From Clostridiales bacterium (GTDB taxonomy: Bacteria; Bacillota; Clostridia; Christensenellales; CAG-138), in contig SFCQ01000013.1 of NCBI GenBank assembly GCA_004558525.1, forward strand, positions 1-53,997: 53,997 nt of DNA, in the 5' to 3' direction. The notes beneath the pieces were generated by a model. It was not told the DNA's origin and searched no databases. It saw only the letters and a program-made list of their open reading frames with translations. Shown piece after piece: positions 35,337 through 43,322 of the stretch (the stretch's first letter is position 1; every line of letters begins with the position of its first letter). The translations under genes were made by a program, and so were the position numbers.

Positions 35337-36368
35337 ATGACGCAGTATGCAAACGCTGTAACGCAATATGAAAACGGCACGGCACTGGGCGGCAGGATAA
35401 TAAGGGAAGGCGGCCTTGTGGTATTCCCTACGGAGACTGTGTACGGCCTTGGCGCAAACGGGCTGGACAGCGAGGCGGTATTGGGCATATTCCGCGCCAA
35501 GGGGAGGCCTGCCGACAATCCGCTTATACTGCATATAGCCAAAAAAAGCGAGCTTAAGCGGCTTTGGAGCCACGTTCCGGACAAGGCGCAGACCCTTGCG
35601 GACGCTTTTTGGCCCGGCCCGCTTACCATGGTATTCAAAAGAAGCTCTATCGTTCCCGATGAGGTGACGGCGGGCCTTGATACGGTGGCCGTAAGGCTTC
35701 CGGGCAACAAAACCGCACGCGCGCTGATAAAAGAGGCCGGCGTACCCATAGCCGCGCCAAGCGCCAACCTTTCCGGCAAGCCCAGCCCGACCACCGCGGA
35801 GCATGTAAGGCAGGATATGGACGGACGGGTGGAGCTTATAATAGACGGCGGGCCGTGCAGGTACGGCCTTGAATCCACGGTCGTCAGCCTTGTCGGCAAG
35901 CCGGCTATATTGAGGCCGGGCGCCGTCACAAAGGAGATGCTCGAGGCCGTGATAGGCCCCGTTGAGGTAGCGCATGCCGTGCTGTCCCCTTTAAGGGAGG
36001 GGGAAACGGCCGCAAGCCCGGGCATGAAGTATCGCCATTACGCGCCGGATGCGGAGGTGGTGGTGGCGGAAGGCAGCGAAAGGGAGATAGCGGCCAAAAT
36101 ATGCCGCGAATATGATATACGCGAAAGCATGGGGCAAACACCGCTTATTTTTGCAACCGAGCAAACACAACCCTTTTACCGGAACAGGCGTTGTGTTATA
36201 ATAGGGGACAGGAGTGAGCCGGCTACGCTTTGCGCGTCCCTTTTCTATAGCTTGAGGGAGTACGGCTCAAGGGCGGACGTTATACTTGCCGAAGCCCTTC
36301 CCAACGATGATATGGGGCTTGCGTACATGAACCGGCTTTTAAGAAGCGCCGGATTCAATATAATTTAA
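35337..36368 (+). CDS. tsaC: L-threonylcarbamoyladenylate synthase (Sua5/TsaC type)
   Basis: A 343-residue enzyme making threonylcarbamoyl-AMP for t6A37 modification of ANN-reading tRNAs. The YrdC domain is at about 10-205, with VFPTETVYGLGANG, KGRPADNPLILHI and PSANLSGKPSPTTAEHV. A C-terminal Sua5 domain (from about residue 220) makes it the long Sua5-type form rather than short TsaC. GGAGG precedes the ATG. It follows prfA by 17 bases, the usual Firmicute neighbour. Confidence 0.93.
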   Translation: MTQYANAVTQYENGTALGGRIIREGGLVVFPTETVYGLGANGLDSEAVLGIFRAKGRPADNPLILHIAKKSELKRLWSHVPDKAQTLADAFWPGPLTMVFKRSSIVPDEVTAGLDTVAVRLPGNKTARALIKEAGVPIAAPSANLSGKPSPTTAEHVRQDMDGRVELIIDGGPCRYGLESTVVSLVGKPAILRPGAVTKEMLEAVIGPVEVAHAVLSPLREGETAASPGMKYRHYAPDAEVVVAEGSEREIAAKICREYDIRESMGQTPLIFATEQTQPFYRNRRCVIIGDRSEPATLCASLFYSLREYGSRADVILAEALPNDDMGLAYMNRLLRSAGFNII

Positions 36369-36433
36369 CCTTTTGGGAAGCTCTGATACTTTCGGCGCTT
36401 CCTTGGCAAAACAGCAAACAGGAGGAAGCATAA

Positions 36434-36883
36434 GTGGTGCGACGGGTTATTATAGGCTGCGATCACGGCGGATTTACCCTCAAAAAAGAGCTTATACCGT
36501 TTATTGAGGCGTTAGGCTACGAGCCGATAGACATTGGCTGTTATGACGAAAACAGCGTTGACTATCCGGACGTAGCTTTTTCTTTAGCTGAAAGGGTGGC
36601 CAGCGGCGAATTTGAAAAGGGCATAATAATATGCGGCACGGGCATAGGCGTGAGCATATGCGCAAATAAAGTAAAGGGCATACGCTGCGCGCTATGCACG
36701 GATGAAGCCATGGCAAGGCTTACACGCGAGCATAACGATTCCAACGTGCTTGCGCTTGGCGGCAGGATAGTGGGCAGCGAGCTTGCAAAGGGAATAGTTA
36801 AAGCATGGCTTGAAACCGGTTTTTCTCAGGGGCAGCGGCATATCAACCGCATAGCCAGAATAAGCGGCTACGAGAACAAATAA
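36434..36883 (+). CDS. rpiB: Ribose-5-phosphate isomerase B
   Basis: A 149-residue RpiB/LacAB-family isomerase. IIGCDHGGFTLKKEL at the N-terminus and the active-site Cys in IICGTGIGVSICANKVKGIRC are diagnostic. Start is GTG with an AGGAGG site. A weak GGAAGC/GCTTCC hairpin lies in the 65-bp gap after tsaC. Confidence 0.95.
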   Translation: MVRRVIIGCDHGGFTLKKELIPFIEALGYEPIDIGCYDENSVDYPDVAFSLAERVASGEFEKGIIICGTGIGVSICANKVKGIRCALCTDEAMARLTREHNDSNVLALGGRIVGSELAKGIVKAWLETGFSQGQRHINRIARISGYENK

Positions 36884-36919
36884 AACAGCAACATACACGA
36901 TTTTTGAAAGGAGACACAA

Positions 36920-37549
36920 ATGAGTACCGTACATGTAATCGATCACCCTCTTGTGCAGCACAAGCTTACCTTCCTAAGGGACAAGAACACCGGCTCAAAG
37001 GAATTTCGCGCCCTTGTTGAGGAGCTGGCTATGCTCTTGACATACGAGGCTACGCGCGATCTTCCGCTTACCAAGGTGCAGACGGAAACTCCCGTCGCCA
37101 TGGCCACAACAGAGGTGCTTGCCGGCAAAAAGCTCGGCATAGTGCCCATACTCAGGGCGGGCCTTGGCATGGTGGACGGTATGCTGAGCCTTATACCTGC
37201 CGCGAAGGTGGGCCATATAGGCCTTTACCGCGACCCGGAGACGCTGAATCCCGTTGATTATTACTGCAAGCTGCCGCCGGATATCGGGGAGCGCGACATT
37301 ATAATCGTCGATCCCATGCTTGCGACGGGCGGAAGCGCCGTTGCCGCCATAAATGTTATAAAGCGCGCAGGCTGCAAGAATATAAAGCTTGTCAATCTTA
37401 TAGCCGCGCCCGAGGGGATAAAGGCCGTGCAGGAGGCTCATAACGACGTGGACATATATGTTGCCCATGTTGACGATCATCTTAACGAGCATGGCTACAT
37501 AGTGCCCGGCCTTGGCGATGCCGGAGACAGACTGTTCGGCACGAAATAA
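36920..37549 (+). CDS. upp: Uracil phosphoribosyltransferase
   Basis: A 209-residue PRTase that salvages uracil to UMP. It opens VHVIDHPLVQHKLTFLRDKNT. The PRPP loop is IIVDPMLATGGSAVAAI, and the uracil-binding GYIVPGLGDAGDRLFGTK closes the protein. AAAGGAG precedes it. It is the last gene of the operon, with a terminator directly behind. Confidence 0.97.
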   Translation: MSTVHVIDHPLVQHKLTFLRDKNTGSKEFRALVEELAMLLTYEATRDLPLTKVQTETPVAMATTEVLAGKKLGIVPILRAGLGMVDGMLSLIPAAKVGHIGLYRDPETLNPVDYYCKLPPDIGERDIIIVDPMLATGGSAVAAINVIKRAGCKNIKLVNLIAAPEGIKAVQEAHNDVDIYVAHVDDHLNEHGYIVPGLGDAGDRLFGTK

Positions 37550-37574
37550 TATAAGCTCAGCGCGTATATGCTTG

Positions 37575-37601
37575 AAAAGCGGCCTTAGCGCCGCTTTTTT
37601 T
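37575..37601 (+). terminator. Terminator after upp
   Basis: AAAGCGGC pairs with GCCGCTTT, followed by a run of T. It closes the operon that began at thpR. Confidence 0.85.
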
Positions 37602-37707
37602 GCTCCGCTTGTCTACATATCCTTATCAACTGACGGTAATATACTTGATATTATTGATAAAATCGATTAAGATTGTTTACAGATTCACAATGACTATGCG
37701 ACACCGG

Positions 37708-37732
37708 TTGCAATATCTATCGATATTTGCAA
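37708..37732. promoter_or_regulatory. Inverted repeat upstream of selD, possible operator
   Basis: TTGCAA occurs at 37708-37713 and again at 37727-37732, framing the palindrome AATATC-TATC-GATATT. It lies 60-80 bases before selD. A TTGCAA also occurs near 40025 upstream of the nearby lysR, so it might be a LysR-type binding site; this is a guess. Confidence 0.35.
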
Positions 37733-37790
37733 TAATAATTGCGTGTGCGCATGCTGAAAATATGGCGTACAAAAAGGAGCGATAGTTGAT

Positions 37791-38831
37791 ATGGCCAGTG
37801 AGGATATCAAGCTTACCAAGCTTGCAAAGTGTGCCGGCTGCGGCGCAAAGGTGGGCGCTGGGGTGCTTGCGAAGCTGCTCAGCGATATAAAGGTGCATCA
37901 TGACGACAACCTGCTTGTCGGCTTTGACAAAAGCGATGACGCCTCCGTATATAAGATAAGCGACGACCTTGCTATAGTGCAGACGGTTGATTTCTTTCCG
38001 CCTATAGCGGACGATCCGTACCTGTTTGGCCAGATAGCGGCCACAAACGCGCTTTCCGACGTATATGCCATGGGCGGCGAGCCTAAGCTTTGCCTGAATA
38101 TAATGGCTATACCGGAGAACATGCCCATGGAAGCCGTGCATGCCCTGCTAAGGGGAGGGTATGACAAGGTGTATGAGGCGGGCGCGCTTATAACCGGCGG
38201 CCACAGCATACATGACGACGAGCCGAAGTACGGCCTTGCTGTGACGGGCTTTGTTCACCCCGACAAGATGCTTACCAACTCAAACGCCAGGCCGGGCGAC
38301 GTGCTGCTTTTGACAAAGCCTATAGGCATAGGCGTGCTTTCCACCGCAGCAAAGGCGGATATGCTCTCTAAATCCGGTCAGGAGCTTATAAACAGGCTCA
38401 TGACTACGCTAAACAAGGCCGCGCGCGACGCTATGGTGAAATACAACGTGCATGCCTGTACTGACGTTACGGGCTTTGGCCTGATAGGGCATACATACGA
38501 AATGGCCTCCGGCAGCGATACGGAGATCATCCTTGATGTTGACAGCATAGACCTTATACCAGAGGCGCTTGAGCTTGCGCGCATGGGCATGCTGCCTGCC
38601 GGAATGTACCGCAACAGGAACTTTGCTCAGGCGCATGTGGACGCGGGCGATACCGAGCTTGCAAAGCAGGATATGCTCTACGACCCGCAGACGGCGGGAG
38701 GACTGCTTATAGCCGTTGCCCCCGAGGATGCGGACGCATTGTTCAACGAGCTTAAAAATACCGTACCCAGCGCACAGCGCATAGGCACGGTAAGCGAATA
38801 CAAGGGAGATAAGAGAATCAGGCTTCGCTGA
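37791..38831 (+). CDS. selD: Selenide, water dikinase
   Basis: A 346-residue selenophosphate synthetase. The catalytic pair is in KCAGCGAKVGAG, where the active residue is Cys, not selenocysteine. SDDASVYKISDDLAIVQTVDFFPP and AATNALSDVYAMGGEPKLCLNI are family signatures, and YDPQTAGGLLIAV closes the core. AAAGGAG lies about 9 bases upstream. No selA, selB or tRNA-Sec is seen. The next gene is convergent and overlaps by 14 bases; it encodes a desulfurase-like enzyme that could deliver selenium. Confidence 0.96.
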   Translation: MASEDIKLTKLAKCAGCGAKVGAGVLAKLLSDIKVHHDDNLLVGFDKSDDASVYKISDDLAIVQTVDFFPPIADDPYLFGQIAATNALSDVYAMGGEPKLCLNIMAIPENMPMEAVHALLRGGYDKVYEAGALITGGHSIHDDEPKYGLAVTGFVHPDKMLTNSNARPGDVLLLTKPIGIGVLSTAAKADMLSKSGQELINRLMTTLNKAARDAMVKYNVHACTDVTGFGLIGHTYEMASGSDTEIILDVDSIDLIPEALELARMGMLPAGMYRNRNFAQAHVDAGDTELAKQDMLYDPQTAGGLLIAVAPEDADALFNELKNTVPSAQRIGTVSEYKGDKRIRLR

Positions 38832-39966
38832 GCGCTTTTATGGCTTCAAGGGCAATGTCAACATCGTTTTCGGTGTTGGCAAAGCCCAGCGAGAAGCGCA
38901 CCGTCCCTTGCGGGAACGTGCCGAGCGTTTTATGCGCACTGGGCGCGCAGTGCAGGCCGCAGCGCGTAAGTATGCCATACTCGCTTTCAAGCTTGAAGGC
39001 TATGGCCGCGTTGTCGCCGTCAACAAAGTCGAGCGATATCACGCCGGTCCTATGCTCAAGCTCCTTTGTGCCAACGAGCCTTACTCCGCGCATGCCCTCA
39101 AGGCCGGCTATAAAGCGGGAGGTCAGCTCAAGCTCATGCTTCCTCAGCGCGCTTACGCCTGCCGCTTCAACGAAGGCGAGCGCGGCTTCAAGCCCGTATA
39201 TGCCGGGCATATTGGGCGTGCCGGATTCAAACCTGTCCGGAAGATAGTCGGGCAGATACTCCTTGTCGGATGCGCTGCCGGTCCCTCCGGCTATGAGCGG
39301 GTCGAGCCTTGCGGCAAATTCGTCCCTGAGCAGCATCAGCCCTATTCCGGAAGGCCCAAGCAGGCCCTTATGTCCGGGCGCGCACAGGCCGCTTAGGTTG
39401 AACCGATCAAAGTCTATTGGATAATGGCCTGCGGTCTGCGCCGCGTCAAGCACAAAGGGTATGCCGTGCCGTGCGCATATCCTGCCAACGGCCTCGGCGT
39501 CCTGCACGGTGCCGCACACGTTTGAGCCGTGCGCCATTATCAAAAGCCTGGTGTTGGCGCGTATAAGCGGTTCTATGCCGCTGAGCTTAAGCCTGCCTTC
39601 ACCGTCGCACGGTATACGGTCAAACGTTATACCGTTTAACTGCATTATAGGCCGCATCACGGCGTTATGCTCCATGCTGCTTACTATCACATGGTCGTTG
39701 GGCTTGAGCAAGCCCTTTATTATGAAGTTGAGTCCGGCGGTAGCTCCCGGGGTGATTATCACATGCGTAGGCTTTTCGTTGAAGTTGAACAGCCGCTTCG
39801 CCCTTTCCCTCAGCGTGAGCGCCACGAAGCCGGCCTCTGCCGCGCTTGAATAGACAGAGCGGTTTATGGTGGCGCCTACGCTGTCCATATACTCCTTCAT
39901 TCTGTCGCTGACGCCGTCCGGCTTTGGGAACGAGGTCGCGGCATTGTCAAGATAAACGGTTTTCAT
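38818..39966 (-). CDS. Class V aminotransferase / cysteine desulfurase-like enzyme
   Basis: A 382-residue PLP enzyme. VYLDNAATSFPKP opens it, the PLP Lys is in CAPGHKGLLGPSG, and a Cys-containing active loop RCGLHCAPSAHKTLGTF sits near the C-terminus, followed by VRFSLGFANTENDVD. This sequence type matches the desulfurase family found beside selD in selenium-dependent hydroxylase loci, where it may release selenium or sulfur from (seleno)cysteine. Start ATG 39966 has AAAGGAG upstream; the frame extends 21 codons further without a ribosome site. It overlaps selD tail to tail and diverges from lysR. Confidence 0.88.
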   Translation of the reverse strand: MKTVYLDNAATSFPKPDGVSDRMKEYMDSVGATINRSVYSSAAEAGFVALTLRERAKRLFNFNEKPTHVIITPGATAGLNFIIKGLLKPNDHVIVSSMEHNAVMRPIMQLNGITFDRIPCDGEGRLKLSGIEPLIRANTRLLIMAHGSNVCGTVQDAEAVGRICARHGIPFVLDAAQTAGHYPIDFDRFNLSGLCAPGHKGLLGPSGIGLMLLRDEFAARLDPLIAGGTGSASDKEYLPDYLPDRFESGTPNMPGIYGLEAALAFVEAAGVSALRKHELELTSRFIAGLEGMRGVRLVGTKELEHRTGVISLDFVDGDNAAIAFKLESEYGILTRCGLHCAPSAHKTLGTFPQGTVRFSLGFANTENDVDIALEAIKALSEA

Positions 39967-40085
39967 GCTTGGTACGCTCCTTTGCTTTATATGAGCATAG
40001 CACACAGGGCATGGATTGTCACATTGCAAATTACGATGCTTGCTTTATGCAGCATTATACTATATAGCTACACAGGAGGAACGCT

Positions 40086-41000
40086 ATGCTTGAGATAAGC
40101 TTAAGGCAGCTTGAAACATTTGTCGTCACGGCGGAGTGCGGCAGCTTCACGAGGGCGGCGGAAAAGCTGCACCTGACTCAATCCACCGTCAGCACGCATA
40201 TACAGTGCCTTGAACAGGAGCTTCGCACTCAGCTTATACTGCGCGGCGCGAGGCGGCGCTTTGAGCTTACGGACGACGGGCGCAGGGTGTATGAGGCTTC
40301 GCGCGAAATACTCAGCCGCTGCGAGGAGCTTGAGAAAATGGGGGAGAGCGCCGTTGCCTCGCCGTTGAGCATAGCGACCTCTACCGTGCCTGCGCAGCAG
40401 CTTCTGCCAAAGCTCATGTCCGGCTTCCTCAAAAAGAATTCCAACGTGCGCTTCGCCCTGAGAAGAGGGGACAGCGACAAGGTCAGGACCATGCTTGAAA
40501 GGGGAGAGGCCCGCATAGGACTTATGGGAGCGGCGCCGGAGTCCCACAGGTTCGTAAGCCATGTTATAGCGCACGACAGGCTGGTGCTTATAAGCGAGAA
40601 CGACCAAAAGTTCCGCGGGCTTAAGCAGGCCGGAGCCACAGGCGTCCAGCTCATAGGCAACCCGATGATAGCCAGGGAGGAGAGCAGCGGCACGCAGCAG
40701 GCCGTAGAGGCGTATTTCATGGGCTGCGGCATAGATGCCGGCAAGCTCAACATAATCGCCCGTATGGACAATCCTGAGGCTATAAAGGCAGGCGTGGAGC
40801 AGGGTATGGGGATATCGGTCATATCCTACCTTGCGGTGCAGGAGGAGGTGGCCTCCGGCAGGCTGATAGCATTTGACCTTGATGAAAAAAAGGCGTACCG
40901 CAACATATACATTGCGTGGCGCAAGGATACGGCGCTTTCAGCTTTGGAGCAGCATTTTGTCAGCTATGTAAGGAGCGAAACGCCAAAGCTTGTAAAGTGA
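40086..41000 (+). CDS. LysR family regulator of the selenium locus
   Basis: A 304-residue LysR-type regulator with a winged helix-turn-helix TAECGSFTRAAEKLHLTQSTVSTHIQCLEQEL (about residues 14-46) and a substrate-binding domain beginning PLSIATSTVPAQQLLPKLMSGF. LysR proteins of this sort are known next to selD and the class V enzyme in selenium-metabolism loci. It is divergent from that enzyme gene across a 119-bp spacer. CAGGAGGA precedes ATG 40086. Confidence 0.88.
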   Translation: MLEISLRQLETFVVTAECGSFTRAAEKLHLTQSTVSTHIQCLEQELRTQLILRGARRRFELTDDGRRVYEASREILSRCEELEKMGESAVASPLSIATSTVPAQQLLPKLMSGFLKKNSNVRFALRRGDSDKVRTMLERGEARIGLMGAAPESHRFVSHVIAHDRLVLISENDQKFRGLKQAGATGVQLIGNPMIAREESSGTQQAVEAYFMGCGIDAGKLNIIARMDNPEAIKAGVEQGMGISVISYLAVQEEVASGRLIAFDLDEKKAYRNIYIAWRKDTALSALEQHFVSYVRSETPKLVK

Positions 41001-41038
41001 ACGCGGATAGGCGCATATAACGCCATAAATATGGGGGC

Positions 41039-41070
41039 AAAGGATAGCTCTGGCAACGGGGCTATCCTTT
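41039..41070 (+). terminator. Hairpin after the lysR gene
   Basis: AAAGGATAGC (41039-41048) pairs perfectly with GCTATCCTTT (41061-41070). The T-run is only three bases, so terminator strength is uncertain. Confidence 0.6.
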
Positions 41071-41088
41071 GCCGTTTACGGCAAGCCA

Positions 41089-41146
41089 AAGGGCGGCACA
41101 AGGCCGCCCTCAGAGCGTGGAAAAGTGGCTATTTGCCACTTTTTCG
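41089..41146. repeat. Intergenic palindromes (copy 2 of a dispersed family)
   Basis: GGGCGGC/GCCGCCC (41091-41110) is followed by AAAAGTGGC/GCCACTTTT (41121-41143). The same two hairpins in the same order occur at 42.07-42.14 kb. Confidence 0.75.
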
Positions 41147-41234
41147 ACTTTTCACGGGTTCTCCCCTTCCGCCAAAACCGGCGCGGCGGAGAGCAGCCAG
41201 CGGGGGGGCAATGCCTGTCCGCATACCGGCATGC

Positions 41235-41987
41235 TCATTCCGGCTTTGCGACCACGACGCAGCGCTCGTTTCTTGTGCCGAGCTGGGAGTTCCAGCTTTC
41301 GCCGTAGCAGGTTATAAGCGTGATGCGAACATCGCCCGTGTCGTACGCCATAACGCTTTGAGGCACGTCGTCAAGAGCGTATATATCAACGCTTTCCACC
41401 TTGAAGGCCATGGTGGAGCCGTCGTCATATCCTATTACTATCTCCTCTCCCGGTTCAAGCTTTGACAGAATGGAAAACACGCCCGCTACCTTTTTCCAGG
41501 TGATGTGGCCGTTGAATATTGCGTTGCCCATCTCGCCGGGTGAGGCGCTTGCATCGAGCCATGCGGCGACCCTTTCCGAATCGACTGTACCCATAGTATA
41601 TAGCGTCTGCCCGTTCTCATCGGTTACGGGATCGCCGTTTCTGTCAGTATACGGCACTGTGCCAACCGTCACAACGTCGCAGCTTATCTCCCTTTGGGTG
41701 AAGTACATCTTGGTGGGGAGCCTGCGCACATACGGGGTGGCAGTCGGCTCGGTGGCGGCTGTTTCGGCGGGAGCCGGCGAGGCGGAATGAGGCTCTGCGG
41801 CCTGAGCCGGCGTGGGTGCGGAGGTTGCCGCAGAAGCCGGCGGCTCGTAAGCATCCGGGAAAAAGACGTATTGCCTTATCATTAGAACTGCGACGAGCAG
41901 CAGTACAGCGGCGCTGCTGCTGCCGAGGATTATCCTAAGCGCCTTGCCGCGGCCGGACTTTTTATTTGAAGAATCGGTCTTATTCAT
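41235..41987 (-). CDS. Sortase (class E/F-like)
   Basis: A 250-residue transpeptidase with a cytoplasmic Lys/Arg-rich start, a single membrane helix (about 18-40), a Pro/Ala/Thr-rich linker (about 48-86) and a sortase domain. Catalytic residues are His161 (FNGHITW), Cys227 (TLITCYGE) and Arg242 (TRNERCVVV). The short domain ending directly after the Arg strand is like class E/F enzymes; the class call is uncertain. Downstream on the same strand order, the upstream neighbour 42338-42922 encodes a protein with a PPQTGD end, a plausible substrate. Confidence 0.85.
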   Translation of the reverse strand: MNKTDSSNKKSGRGKALRIILGSSSAAVLLLVAVLMIRQYVFFPDAYEPPASAATSAPTPAQAAEPHSASPAPAETAATEPTATPYVRRLPTKMYFTQREISCDVVTVGTVPYTDRNGDPVTDENGQTLYTMGTVDSERVAAWLDASASPGEMGNAIFNGHITWKKVAGVFSILSKLEPGEEIVIGYDDGSTMAFKVESVDIYALDDVPQSVMAYDTGDVRITLITCYGESWNSQLGTRNERCVVVAKPE

Positions 41988-42075
41988 GCCGAAAGCCTCC
42001 TTTAGCTGCCAAGCTGTAACATGATTATACCATCACGGCGGCTGTATAAACAACACCAAGCTTATTTCGGCAAAA

Positions 42076-42325
42076 GCAAAGGGCGTCCTAAGCCGCCCTC
42101 GGGGCGTCAAAAAAGTGGCTGTTCGCCACTTTTTTGAGAATTACGGGGTTTGCCTCTCGCTAAAGCTCCCGGGCGGCAAACCCCGTAAAGTGCGAAAACC
42201 TACAGGCTTTCATCCGTTCTGACGCACAGGTCGTCAGAGCCGGAATCAACTTAAGGGGCTGCCGCCCCTTAACAACCCCTGATTTTCTACAACCCAAAAG
42301 GAAAGGGCGGCCTAAGCCGCCCTGA
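42076..42325. repeat. Array of five intergenic hairpins (copy 3 of a dispersed family)
   Basis: In order: a degenerate GGGCGTC/GCCGCCC hairpin (42079-42099), AAAAAAGTGGC/GCCACTTTTTT (42109-42135), ACGGGGTTTGCC/GGCAAACCCCGT (about 42142-42188), TTAAGGGGC/GCCCCTTAA (42251-42272) and AAGGGCGGC/GCCGCCCT (42303-42323). This fills the 350-bp gap between the sortase and the truncated surface gene; no protein is coded. Confidence 0.75.
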
Positions 42326-42337
42326 TATTTGCTATGC

Positions 42338-42922
42338 TTATTTTACCAGCCCAAGGAACCGTGCTATTGCGTACCACAGCGGCATGTCGCCGGTCTGCGG
42401 GGGCAGTATGCCAGGCTGTACGGGCTGCACGGGCGTGGGGTTCGGGTACTGCGGCCCAATGTATCCCCACTGCGCAACGTATCTTGCATCGCCGGTAACG
42501 GTAGGCGCTACGCTCGGCTCCCAGCCAAGGAAGATGTAGCCGGAACGGTACGGATTGGCGGGTACGGGGGTAGCGTCGCCGTACTTAAGGTTGGGGTAAG
42601 TGGCATATGTGCCGCTAAAGCCATCAAGATAAGTTACGGTGAAGGTTTCATCCTCGTCTGAGCACGTTACGTTGAACTCAATGGGCACGTAGTTGGGCAT
42701 TAGCCCCCATCCTTGGCGTTCGGCGTAGTATATAAGCGTTATCGTGCCGGTCTGACCAGCGGGAGACAAAGTATGAGGTATCCCCAAATCCTTAACGTAC
42801 TCAGCGACGTATAATTCGGGATAGACGGTAATGTCGCAGGTATAAACATCGTCTTCAAGGATCACGTCTCCGATACTGAAGCTGCCAGGCAATATATTAT
42901 ATGATTGGAACCAATATTGCAT
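42338..42922 (-). pseudogene. Cell-wall-anchored surface protein, N-terminally truncated
   Basis: The 194-codon frame holds the end of a larger surface protein. It begins inside a beta-sandwich-like repeat (ITLIYYAERQGWGL...VPIEFNVTC). An InlB/Listeria-Bacteroides type repeat follows (FTVTYLDGFSGTYATYPNLKYGD to FLGWEP and YVAQW), then a Pro-rich linker, a PPQTGD sorting motif and a short hydrophobic tail ending LVK. There is no signal peptide and no ribosome site at the first Met, and the frame starts within the divergent XRE gene. A sortase is encoded 350 bases downstream. Confidence 0.6.
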
Positions 42923-43110
42923 ATTACAGGCGGCTGGCCGGATTGACGCAGGCTCAGCTTGCGGAAAAGGTGGGCGTAAGCAGGGTGCATATAAGCTTTA
43001 TTGAGGCGCCGAACATGGTAAGACCGTTCTCAATAGAGCTGCTTTTTAAGATAGCAAAAGCGTTGAATGTTGAACCTGCAAAGCTGCTCAAAATGAGGGA
43101 GGGGGCCTAA
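42901..43110 (+). CDS. Small XRE-family helix-turn-helix regulator
   Basis: A 69-residue protein that is almost wholly one HTH domain: IAYYRRLAGLTQAQLAEKVGVSRVHISFIE with the recognition helix at about residues 25-36, then LLFKIAKALNVEPAKLLKM. Such proteins often belong to mobile elements or toxin-antitoxin pairs. There is no good ribosome site upstream, and the first 22 bases overlap the truncated surface frame on the other strand, which suggests a rearrangement joint here. Confidence 0.75.
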   Translation: MIGTNIAYYRRLAGLTQAQLAEKVGVSRVHISFIEAPNMVRPFSIELLFKIAKALNVEPAKLLKMREGA

Positions 43111-43265
43111 TAATTCATAATAATTACAGAATCCGTTAAGGGGAGAAATGCGCGCAAATGTATCTTACGTCTTGCGCTGAAAACTGCCATTGGGTTGTGA
43201 TTTTGGCATAAAATGGAGATGTAATGAGCGCGCCGGCGCAGGGGGCGGCAACGATAAAGGCATAC

Positions 43266-43303
43266 AAAAAAACCGCCGGCCATGAGGCGGCGGCGGTTTT
43301 TGC
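43266..43303. terminator. Bidirectional GC-rich terminator
   Basis: AAAACCGCCG (43269-43278) pairs with CGGCGGTTTT (43291-43300), with A-run and T-run on either side. It ends the truncated peptidase frame on the minus strand and any plus-strand transcript from the XRE gene. Confidence 0.8.
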
Positions 43304-43322
43304 TGGCAATATTTCTTGCGGC

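Noticed and set aside
37600..37785. 61-codon plus ORF before selD
   Set aside because: A/T-rich spacer without ribosome site or recognisable sequence; it overlaps the palindrome upstream of selD.
42076..42325. CRISPR array
   Set aside because: The palindromes here are different from one another and spaced unevenly; there is no regular repeat-spacer pattern and no cas gene.
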